From Veillonella sp. (GTDB lineage: Bacteria; Bacillota; Negativicutes; Veillonellales; Veillonellaceae), in NCBI GenBank assembly GCA_022737715.1, contig JAIITD010000017.1, forward strand, positions 1 to 21,820: a DNA stretch of 21,820 nt, given 5' to 3'. Positions 15,519 to 21,820 of this stretch are shown piece after piece. Numbering within the stretch: the stretch's first letter is position 1; every line of letters starts with the position of its first letter. A program made the translations under genes and the position numbers. The notes below the pieces were generated by a model. The model was not told the DNA's origin and searched no databases. It saw only the letters and a list, made by a program, of their open reading frames with translations.

Positions 15519-16205
15519 ATGACATTCTATTCTGCACAAGATTTTGAACAATACTATGTAACAAATGTAACGCGATTTGAACAGATTCGCGATGAAGCAC
15601 TGGTAGAGGTATGTCAGACAAGAATACCTATCTGTGATGTGCCGAGTACGCCTATAGATAGCACGGCGGCTAAGATGGAATTATGCCGACGGTATCGTCC
15701 GCTTATCGTAAAATACGAGCGGTTATTGGTGAATCGTACCGTTGAGGATGATGTGGAGGCCATGCTGTGGCTCACCTTTATTGAATCGATTTACACATAC
15801 AATCTGACTGGTACAGTACCCTTTGCGGGGTATGTGAAATCGTCTATCCATTTTAAACATCTCAATCACTATAAACGAATTAAACAACGATGGAATCATG
15901 AATTCCATATTCCAGATACGGCAGACGAGGATGAGCAATTGGCGATGGATCAAATACCAGATACCATAGATGTAGCAAACCAGACTATACATCGTGAGGA
16001 ACGAGTACAACAATATCAATTATTGCAAAGGGTTATGCGGTTATTAAAGGTAAATCAACAACAGTTGATTATCGATATTTATAAACGAGGTTGTAATTTG
16101 TCGGACGTTGCAAGAACTCAAAATTGTTCGCGTCAATCGGTGCAACAACGACATAAACGTATCTTGGATGTATTGCGGAAATATATGTATAGATATGTAA
16201 TGTAA
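15519..16205 (+). CDS. Sigma-70-like factor (region 2 and region 4 only)
   Basis: The 228-aa product has a region-2-like segment at about residues 50-125 (LCRRYRPLIVKYERLL, then VEDDVEAMLWLTFIESIYTYNLTGTVPFAGYVKSSIHFK, with the usual acidic and aromatic pattern). It has a region-4-like HTH at about 165-222 (LIIDIYKRGCNLSDVARTQNCSRQSVQQRHKRILDVLRKY). The middle is acidic and there is no region 3, as in small alternative sigma factors of the SigH/ComX kind. No anti-sigma gene is adjacent. It has its own promoter and is followed by a 254-nt spacer and an unknown protein in the same direction. The sigma fold is quite likely; its target promoters are unknown, and it could also be an inactive or phage-derived relative. 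Confidence 0.75.
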   Translation: MTFYSAQDFEQYYVTNVTRFEQIRDEALVEVCQTRIPICDVPSTPIDSTAAKMELCRRYRPLIVKYERLLVNRTVEDDVEAMLWLTFIESIYTYNLTGTVPFAGYVKSSIHFKHLNHYKRIKQRWNHEFHIPDTADEDEQLAMDQIPDTIDVANQTIHREERVQQYQLLQRVMRLLKVNQQQLIIDIYKRGCNLSDVARTQNCSRQSVQQRHKRILDVLRKYMYRYVM

Positions 16206-16318
16206 TATTCAAATTAGAGATAGAGTTAGGAGATGATAATACATAATCAAATGATGTAGATAGTATACGTGGCTGCATATAGTTACATTCTTCATATATT
16301 AAAAAATATGATAAATCT

Positions 16319-16372
16319 ATAGGTATACATTTTAAAATTACATATTTACAGGTAAAAGCACATAGGTATACA
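16319..16372. repeat. Two direct repeats ATAGGTATACA
   Basis: The 11-bp sequence ATAGGTATACA occurs at 16319-16329 and again at 16362-16372, 43 bp apart, which is close to four helical turns. Each contains the palindrome GTATAC. Spacing on the same face of the helix suggests a binding site pair for a regulator of the next gene. Confidence 0.4.
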
Positions 16373-16428
16373 ATGAATGCGAAATGAATGCGCGTTCATG
16401 TATAGAGTGGGAATATTCCTTATATAGT
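16372..16428 (+). promoter_or_regulatory. Candidate regulated promoter with direct repeats and palindromes before the 201-aa gene
   Basis: The direct repeat AATGAATGCG occurs at 16372-16381 and 16383-16392 (11-bp period). The second copy runs into a near-perfect 16-bp palindrome at 16384-16399 (ATGAA...TTCAT). A perfect palindrome GGAATATTCC lies at 16410-16419 and a -10-like TATAGT at 16423-16428. No good sigma-A -35 is seen at the right distance, which fits a promoter that depends on an activator or an alternative sigma factor. Confidence 0.45.
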
Positions 16429-16459
16429 TTGTTCGTATTATTTAAGAGGAGACTATTGT

Positions 16460-17065
16460 ATGGAAACAGTGTATGATGAGCATACGAATGTGTCACCCTA
16501 TGTAGTAGACGACGAGAGAGAATATGTACTACAAGATTGTATGGTCCGCCATCTATGGTGTATGATTCCAGACTATAAATCTGGTGGTAATGTAACCAAA
16601 TGTTACTACGCGGATGGCACAGATGAGTTAGTACATCGTCCGATGTTACGCCTGTTTTATGATTTAGCAAAATATTTAGCCGTCGATTTACGGGCCTTGC
16701 ATAATACGATGGGGCAACGAGCATCGTATAATCAGCCTCGTACCTTGTCTGTGAATATGACTTGGATACCTTTTAAAACGAGGAAACCTGTAGGCAAGGA
16801 TGGCGCTTATGGATACTTTAATATTGTGGTACCCTTTACCTATATGGTGTCCGATGGACCTACAGAACAGCAATGCTATATTCATGGTGGTCACACGGAA
16901 GCAATTTTGCTGTTACATCCACCGACCTATGTGCGGAGAAAACTAGATACAGCCATGATGGAACATCGGCGCTACGTGAGGCGTATACTAGAGTATATGC
17001 GGATGTGTGGTAATCCAGATGTACTTGCAGAACTCTATATTGCTTGTCATTTTCATGATAACTAA
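16460..17065 (+). CDS. Unrecognised 201-aa protein, possible distant ComK-like regulator
   Basis: I do not recognise this protein with confidence. It has no signal peptide or membrane segment and is rich in Tyr, Arg and His, with several Cys. The order of motifs resembles ComK of Bacillus and Staphylococcus. A strand pair with CYYADGTDEL is followed by a helix (LRLFYDLAKYL) and GQR. Then comes a P-x-x-L-x-V-(N)...IPF stretch like the KPPIMVDP...FPT of ComK, then GYFNIVVPF like WISHVHV. A GGHTEAILLLHPPTYVRRKLDT segment resembles the GKTMELPISYNSFENQVYRT region of ComK. This is a by-eye comparison with low identity, not a search result. A GAGGAG ribosome site sits 9 nt before the ATG. The upstream sigma-like gene and the repeat-rich leader agree with a regulatory role. 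Confidence 0.6.
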   Translation: METVYDEHTNVSPYVVDDEREYVLQDCMVRHLWCMIPDYKSGGNVTKCYYADGTDELVHRPMLRLFYDLAKYLAVDLRALHNTMGQRASYNQPRTLSVNMTWIPFKTRKPVGKDGAYGYFNIVVPFTYMVSDGPTEQQCYIHGGHTEAILLLHPPTYVRRKLDTAMMEHRRYVRRILEYMRMCGNPDVLAELYIACHFHDN

Positions 17066-17079
17066 ATAATGATATGACC

Positions 17080-17131
17080 TATATCGTCATAGATGATAGA
17101 CATGTTTCTATCTCTATGGCGATATTTTTTT
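17080..17131 (+). terminator. Rho-independent terminator after the 201-aa gene
   Basis: A long imperfect hairpin, starting with ATATCG and returning with CGATAT through matching CATAG/CTATG and GATAG/CTATC segments, is followed by seven T. It begins 14 nt after the stop codon and insulates the adhesin gene. Confidence 0.85.
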
Positions 17132-17302
17132 GTGAAAGCTTGAATTGTAGATTGAGAATACTTATAAGTAACCAATAAATTCCTGTAGAATATAGAAATT
17201 AATGAAATATTAAAATATAAGATAAACTTATCATATGTTATCTAAATATTAAACTAACCTGCAAACTTATGTAAATAATGAAGAAAAGATGAATAAAAAT
17301 GT
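17132..17302. other. A+T-rich upstream region of the adhesin gene
   Basis: No gene is seen in this stretch. It is very rich in A and T and contains the inverted repeats AGATAA-N12-TTATCT (17220-17225 / 17238-17243) and, nested inside, GATAA-N2-TTATC (17221-17232). These lie about 60-80 bp before the -35 box of the adhesin promoter and could be an UP element or an operator. Confidence 0.4.
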
Positions 17303-17332
17303 TGACGGGGGGGGGGCATTTGGTAGCATTAT
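17303..17332 (+). promoter_or_regulatory. Adhesin promoter with poly-G spacer, likely phase variable
   Basis: TTGACG at 17303-17308 (5 of 6 to the -35 consensus) is followed by CATTAT at 17327-17332 (4 of 6 to TATAAT) with an 18-bp spacer. The spacer contains most of a nine-base G run (17308-17316). Loss of one G would give the ideal 17-bp spacing, so the number of G would tune or switch transcription. Confidence 0.65.
17308..17316. repeat. Homopolymer of nine G
   Basis: An uninterrupted run of nine G sits in strongly A+T-rich DNA, 66 bp upstream of the adhesin start codon. Runs of this length are known to vary by slipped-strand mispairing in many host-associated bacteria. Confidence 0.95.
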
Positions 17333-17381
17333 GTCTATAGAGTGTGTACATCCAATATAGGGACAAAAGGAGTGTATAGAT

Positions 17382-20300
17382 ATGGGTCTGAATCATATAT
17401 ACAAAGTTATATGGTCAAAAACCAAAAACGCTTGGGTTGTGGTGTCGGAAATTGCAAAACGCGACGGCAAATCTAGCGTTAAATCTGTAGTTACCTCATT
17501 GGCTGGTAAAAGTGTGGCAGCTGTGATGGTGGCTATGGTTATGTGCGGTGGAGTGGCGTCGGCTGCTACAGGTACTCAATATGGTACTGGAGCTACGGCC
17601 GCTTATAATAACTCAGTTGCAGTAGGTGAAAATGCACAAGCAACAAATTCTGAAGTTACCTTGGTCGGTGCTAACTCACAAATACAAGGTCAACATTCAT
17701 CTGTTGTAGGTATTAATAATAAGGATTATGGTGTTTATGGGACGTCACCTGGTAACAATTCAATTCTTGGATCAACCAATAACGTAAAAGGTCAACATAA
17801 CATCATTGTTGGTAGTGGAACTACCATTTCTTCAGGAGGTAATGCGTCATCAATCAGTAGTGATTCGATGGGAAATTATAATGTTGCGTTAGGTGATAAT
17901 CAAAGTATTGGTGGAGACAAAAATATATCTATACTTTCTGATGGCTATAGACTAAGAGGAAAGCAAAATATCTCAATTGGGTATGGTAGTAAGGTCGGTG
18001 ATAGCAGAAATGCTGAATTTTCTTTAGCGATTGGGGCTGCTAGTGCTCAAGGTAATAATACCGTTGCAATTGGTCATTCTGCACTTGCTGAAAATGTACA
18101 TAATAGTGACACATCTATTGCGATAGGTACATTAGCTCAAGCTAGTGATTCTATTGCTATTGGATCAAATAGCTCTGGTCCGGTTAGTAGTACTCGTGCT
18201 TATTTAAATGCTCAAGGAAGTTCCGTAAATATAGGTTTTCGTAATGCTATAGCAAATAATAAATCTGTTATTTTAGGTACTAATAATAATTATGGTTTCG
18301 GTGGGGGCACACCTGTAAGTACTGATGGAGGCGTGGCTATTGGTCATGATAATTATATCTCAGGTGCTAAAAATGAGGTGATTATTGGTAGTGGAAATAA
18401 TACTAATGGTGAATCACAAATAGCGATTGGTACTAATATTCAGTCAAATACTTATTTAGGGGGCGTAAAAGGTGCGGTAGCCATTGGTTATAATTCAGAA
18501 TTTGCAGTACTTAATAAACCAAGTGGCACTTTAAATATTAATGGGGTAAATTTAGATGCTTCCAATTATGCTGGCAACTCTTCATCCCTAACCAATGGGA
18601 ATACTTTTTCTATTGGTAAACTTAATAATGAACGCCAACTTAAAAATGTAGCGGCCGGTGTGATTTCTGCAACTTCTACAGATGCTGTTAACGGCAGCCA
18701 ATTATACGAAGCTGTTAGAGCGGTATCAGCTGGCGCTAGTCCTGATGTGTATGTGCACGTTAATGATGGGACATCAACTCAAGGTGCGGGTAATGCTACG
18801 TCTAACCTTGGCAAAGCTAATGAAAAAGGCGGGGCAACTGGAAATTATGCTATTGCAATTGGACAAGGCTCGAATGTTAAATCGTCATATTCAATTGGAA
18901 TTGGATTTAATTCAGTTATAGATAATTCAGAACGCAGTACTCTTATTGGTTGGGGGAGAATACAACCTAATTCGACAAAAGCTACTAGTGATAATATTGT
19001 ATTAACAACAGGTATTCGATCTGGGAGTAACCCGAGTCAGATTGAGGGTGGTAAGAATTCTATAGTTATAGGTACAGAAACTCGAGTTAGAGAATCGGAT
19101 AACTCAACTTCTATCGGGAGATATGCTAAAGTATTTGATTCGGATAAATCAACTGCTATTGGTTATGGAGCAGCCGTTAAGAATGGAGATGGTACCTTTT
19201 ATATTGGTAATATAACTCAAAGTACAGATTATAATTCTTTCTGGCCTACTCGGGGGATTGACTCAGGTGTATTTGGTAATAATAGTTCAATATTGGGGTA
19301 TGCAACTGCTCCTGATGGTCCAGTTCTTCCGACCGGAGTAAGAATTATTGGTAATAATAATCAGGTAAGAGCAGCTTCAGATGTCATGATATTAGGTAAT
19401 AATATTATAGTAGAAAATTTGGATCCAGCAAGTAATCCTAATGCTCCTGATTATAGTGGGGCTGTTATTCTTGGCTCTAATAGTAGTGTAAATAAATACG
19501 TAAAACCAACAGATTCAACCATCAACGGCGATACTTTCACTTCAGCTAATTACGCTGGTCAAGGTACAACATCTACTCCGTTAAAGGATGGTAATATTGT
19601 ATCTGTTGGTGCAGCTGGTGCAGAACGTCAAATCAAAAACGTAGCGGCCGGAGAAGTAACGGCTACATCTACAGATGCCATTAATGGGTCTCAGCTTTAT
19701 TATGTAGCAGATGAATTGGCTAAAAGTAGCTTCGGCTATATGCATGTTAACGATGGTACCACTACACAAAAAGCTGGTACTACTTCAACAAACTATGGTG
19801 CTGGCGGTTCTAAAGGTGGTGCTACAGGTACAAAATCTATTGCAGGTGGTGTTAATGCACAGGCTATTGGATTAACTTCAGTAGTTTTAGGCGCTGATTC
19901 GAAAGCCTCTGGTAATAGTGCAATTATTATAGGTAAATCGTCATCTTCTGATGCCGTTAGTGATTTTGCTACAATTATAGGGGCAGATAATAGTGTCAAT
20001 AATGCCACTGATTCAGTGGTATTAGGGCATAACAATTCAATTACGGGATATACAGCTGGTAGTAGCCTTCATAGTAATATGAGTTCTATCATGGGTTATG
20101 ATAATCATATTACTGATAGTGAGAGAACAGTAATTATGGGCTCCCGAGTGAATGTTTTGCAATCTGCAGGTGCGGCCGTTATCGGCTTCGGTGCAAATAT
20201 TACTAATAGTGATCATGGAATTGCAATTGGGGAACATGCTACTATTAATAATGCAATATTTGGGATTGCTATTGGTACTCAGGCTGATGTATCTGGCCAA

Positions 20301-21820
20301 AGTAGTATCGCTATTGGCGGAGGTGCTAAAGCATCTGGTGAAAACTCTATCTCTATCGGTATAGGTAACGAGGTAAAAGGTAATAAATCCAGTGCCATCG
20401 GTGATCCATCATACATCGATACCACAGCAACTGGTACACATGTACATGGTAACGATAATGGTACGGCAACAAATCCTATTAAAGCCTCTGAATCTACGTT
20501 CATGGGTAATACAAACCTTGCCGGTACAGCTGGTACAACAGGTATTCATGTAGTAGGTAATAGTAACACTGTAGATTCCTCTAATGTTATGGTTATGGGC
20601 AATAACGTAACAGTAGGTACAGGCTTAGATGGTGCTGTAGTTCTTGGTCATGCAAGTTCTGCTGATCAATATGCAGCGGCTACCGATTCTACCATTAATG
20701 GTGTTACCTTCGAAGCTGCTGGCTATGCTGGTAACACAGGCCTTAATAAAGGTTCTATTGTGTCTGTTGGTGCCACCGGTACAGAACGTCAAATTAAGAA
20801 CGTCGCAGCGGGTGCCGTTACAGCTACCTCTACAGATGCAGTTAATGGTTCTCAATTGTACAAAACAGCTGAAACCATTCTAAAAATGCCAATTAACATG
20901 GCTGGTGACTCAGGTGATACCGTTGGCTTGAAACTTGGTAAAACGGTAAATATTAAAGGCTCTGTTGCCTCTGGTGCCGATGTAACCGATGGTAACATCG
21001 CTGTTGTGGGGGATAAGACAACTAGCACATTGAGCCTTAAAATGGCTAAGAACCTTACAGGCCTAACAAGTGGTACTTTCACAGATGCTACTGGTAACCA
21101 AACAGTTATCAACGGTGCTGGCGTGACAGTCACACCTACTGGTACAGGTGCCACACCAATTTCCATTACCACTAGCGGCATCAACGCGGGTAATCAAGAA
21201 ATCAAAGGCGTTAAGAAGGGCACAACCGACGATGCAGCTGTTAACAAGAAACAAATGGACGATGCATTGGCTGGTATCTCCTCCACATTGACAATCAATG
21301 ATGGCACAACTGATGGTTCCGTTAATATTAAAACTGGTAAACTCAAGGTCGTTGGTGAAAGCGGTGCAAATGCACTTGTTACAACTACTGTATCTGGCGA
21401 TACTATTACCGTTGGTACAAGCACCAAATTACAAAACGCTGTAACCGCTGCCGAAAAATCTGCCGACAAAGACTTGTCTAATTTGTCTACAACTGGTTCT
21501 GATAAAGTTAAAACACTTGCCCAAGATGCTGTGAAAGTGGCTGGCACAGGCCTTGCCACTGTTAGCGATGCTACAGCAGCTGGTGTTAAAACATATACAG
21601 TCAATGTAGACGAAGGCAAACTTGTTATTGACGACACTACTGGTAAAATTGGTGCTGCTGGTGCTTCACAAGGTACGGTGCAAGGTAAAGATGGCGTTGC
21701 AACTACACAAAATGTGGCATCTGTTGTAAATTCTGCCATCGATAAGACAAAACAAGCGTTAGATGATGCTAAACATAACTTTGCTGGTGATGATAGTACA
21801 GTAATTAGCCGTAAACATGG
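17382..21820 (+). CDS. Trimeric autotransporter adhesin, N-terminal part (3' end beyond the window)
   Basis: One frame stays open from ATG 17382 to the window end (1479 complete codons), with AAAGGAG 9 nt before the start. Residues 1-30 are an extended signal peptide region (HIYKVIWSKTKNAWVVVSEIAKRDGK), followed by a hydrophobic core and a likely cleavage after ASA at 59-61. The passenger has left-handed beta-roll head repeats of the SIAIG/AVAIG/VVLG type. Three neck motifs (ERQIKNVAAG...STDAxNGSQLY) start at about residues 417, 748 and 1135. After the third neck a stalk begins, with EIKGVKKGTTDDAAVNKKQMDDAL near 1270, a YadA-stalk-like element. The C-terminal membrane anchor is not in the window. 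Such proteins form trimeric surface fibres for adhesion, aggregation and biofilm, and need an outer membrane and BamA. The family call is firm; the ligand is unknown. Confidence 0.95.
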   Translation, partial: MGLNHIYKVIWSKTKNAWVVVSEIAKRDGKSSVKSVVTSLAGKSVAAVMVAMVMCGGVASAATGTQYGTGATAAYNNSVAVGENAQATNSEVTLVGANSQIQGQHSSVVGINNKDYGVYGTSPGNNSILGSTNNVKGQHNIIVGSGTTISSGGNASSISSDSMGNYNVALGDNQSIGGDKNISILSDGYRLRGKQNISIGYGSKVGDSRNAEFSLAIGAASAQGNNTVAIGHSALAENVHNSDTSIAIGTLAQASDSIAIGSNSSGPVSSTRAYLNAQGSSVNIGFRNAIANNKSVILGTNNNYGFGGGTPVSTDGGVAIGHDNYISGAKNEVIIGSGNNTNGESQIAIGTNIQSNTYLGGVKGAVAIGYNSEFAVLNKPSGTLNINGVNLDASNYAGNSSSLTNGNTFSIGKLNNERQLKNVAAGVISATSTDAVNGSQLYEAVRAVSAGASPDVYVHVNDGTSTQGAGNATSNLGKANEKGGATGNYAIAIGQGSNVKSSYSIGIGFNSVIDNSERSTLIGWGRIQPNSTKATSDNIVLTTGIRSGSNPSQIEGGKNSIVIGTETRVRESDNSTSIGRYAKVFDSDKSTAIGYGAAVKNGDGTFYIGNITQSTDYNSFWPTRGIDSGVFGNNSSILGYATAPDGPVLPTGVRIIGNNNQVRAASDVMILGNNIIVENLDPASNPNAPDYSGAVILGSNSSVNKYVKPTDSTINGDTFTSANYAGQGTTSTPLKDGNIVSVGAAGAERQIKNVAAGEVTATSTDAINGSQLYYVADELAKSSFGYMHVNDGTTTQKAGTTSTNYGAGGSKGGATGTKSIAGGVNAQAIGLTSVVLGADSKASGNSAIIIGKSSSSDAVSDFATIIGADNSVNNATDSVVLGHNNSITGYTAGSSLHSNMSSIMGYDNHITDSERTVIMGSRVNVLQSAGAAVIGFGANITNSDHGIAIGEHATINNAIFGIAIGTQADVSGQSSIAIGGGAKASGENSISIGIGNEVKGNKSSAIGDPSYIDTTATGTHVHGNDNGTATNPIKASESTFMGNTNLAGTAGTTGIHVVGNSNTVDSSNVMVMGNNVTVGTGLDGAVVLGHASSADQYAAATDSTINGVTFEAAGYAGNTGLNKGSIVSVGATGTERQIKNVAAGAVTATSTDAVNGSQLYKTAETILKMPINMAGDSGDTVGLKLGKTVNIKGSVASGADVTDGNIAVVGDKTTSTLSLKMAKNLTGLTSGTFTDATGNQTVINGAGVTVTPTGTGATPISITTSGINAGNQEIKGVKKGTTDDAAVNKKQMDDALAGISSTLTINDGTTDGSVNIKTGKLKVVGESGANALVTTTVSGDTITVGTSTKLQNAVTAAEKSADKDLSNLSTTGSDKVKTLAQDAVKVAGTGLATVSDATAAGVKTYTVNVDEGKLVIDDTTGKIGAAGASQGTVQGKDGVATTQNVASVVNSAIDKTKQALDDAKHNFAGDDSTVISRKH
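18525..20875 (+). repeat. Three near-repeated neck cassettes inside the adhesin
   Basis: A cassette encoding ...INGxxFxxxxYAG... then (I)VSVGxxGxERQIKNVAAG and TSTDAxNGSQLY occurs at about 18525-18715, 19512-19710 and 20685-20875. Copies 1 and 2 are each followed by a second shared element, HVNDGTxTQxAG...GGATG, at about 18750-18845 and 19740-19830. Copies 2 and 3 are closest to each other in sequence. The pattern indicates duplication of a whole head-plus-neck module. Confidence 0.85.

Noticed and set aside
16292..16311. TCATAT-N8-ATATGA inverted repeat
   Set aside because: It is short and purely A+T-rich in an A+T-rich spacer, so chance is a sufficient explanation.
16206..16459. ComK-type AT-boxes (AAAA-N5-TTTT) near the ComK-like gene
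   Set aside because: Only partial matches such as TTTTAAAA were seen, with no clear box or box pair.
18682..18921. Separate small plus-strand gene inside the adhesin region
   Set aside because: The main frame from 17382 is continuous with clear adhesin motifs; this is a shadow, as are 20152-20364 and 20644-20883.
17577..20700. Repeats suggestive of a CRISPR array or tandem satellite
   Set aside because: The repeats are in frame and encode beta-roll motifs; there is no constant repeat with unique spacers.
19793..21739. Several minus-strand reading frames with Val/Ala/Pro-rich products
   Set aside because: They are complements of Gly/Thr/Ala-rich adhesin codons, with no ribosome sites or recognisable domains.

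Overview
The window looks like the chromosome of a Veillonella-type Negativicute, a diderm member of the Firmicutes. Firmicute-style genes (SepF, a ylm-type cluster, strong AGGAGG ribosome sites, low to moderate GC) sit beside a very large trimeric autotransporter adhesin, a protein type that needs an outer membrane. The genus is inferred from this combination and from the style of the proteins; no database was consulted.

Positions 1-6300 hold housekeeping genes, all on the plus strand. They are the 3' part of a DUF421/YetF-like membrane protein, a TIGR03960-type radical SAM protein, and a cluster resembling B. subtilis ylmDEFGH: pgeF (ylmD), a YggS-type PLP protein (ylmE), sepF (ylmF), proC in the place usually held by ylmG, and ylmH. 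A strong terminator closes the block.

Positions 6300-13700 hold a compact tetrapyrrole operon: precorrin-2 dehydrogenase, hemA, hemC, a cobA-hemD fusion, hemB and hemL. Most of its genes overlap or nearly touch. Together they convert glutamyl-tRNA to uroporphyrinogen III and then to precorrin-2/sirohydrochlorin, so this locus serves siroheme and cobalamin. No late haem genes (hemE onward) are present. A long inverted repeat lies just before the first gene. A small XRE-type regulator follows hemL, then a probably bidirectional terminator.

Positions 13700-17130 look like accessory DNA. The only minus-strand gene encodes a stand-alone SIR2-domain protein with intact predicted NAD-site residues, visibly richer in A+T than the operon beside it and a candidate anti-phage NADase. 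Divergent from it is a small sigma-70-like factor. Next comes an unrecognised 201-aa protein whose motif order resembles the competence regulator ComK. The DNA in front of that gene is dense in direct repeats and palindromes.

Positions 17300-21820 hold the start of a giant trimeric autotransporter adhesin that runs off the window. It has an extended signal peptide, three successive head-plus-neck modules and the beginning of a stalk. A run of nine G lies between a TTGACG -35 and a CATTAT -10 in front of it, which suggests phase-variable transcription by slipped-strand mispairing.

The most interesting points are the poly-G switch, the sigma-like/ComK-like pair with its repeat-rich upstream region, and the lone SIR2 protein.
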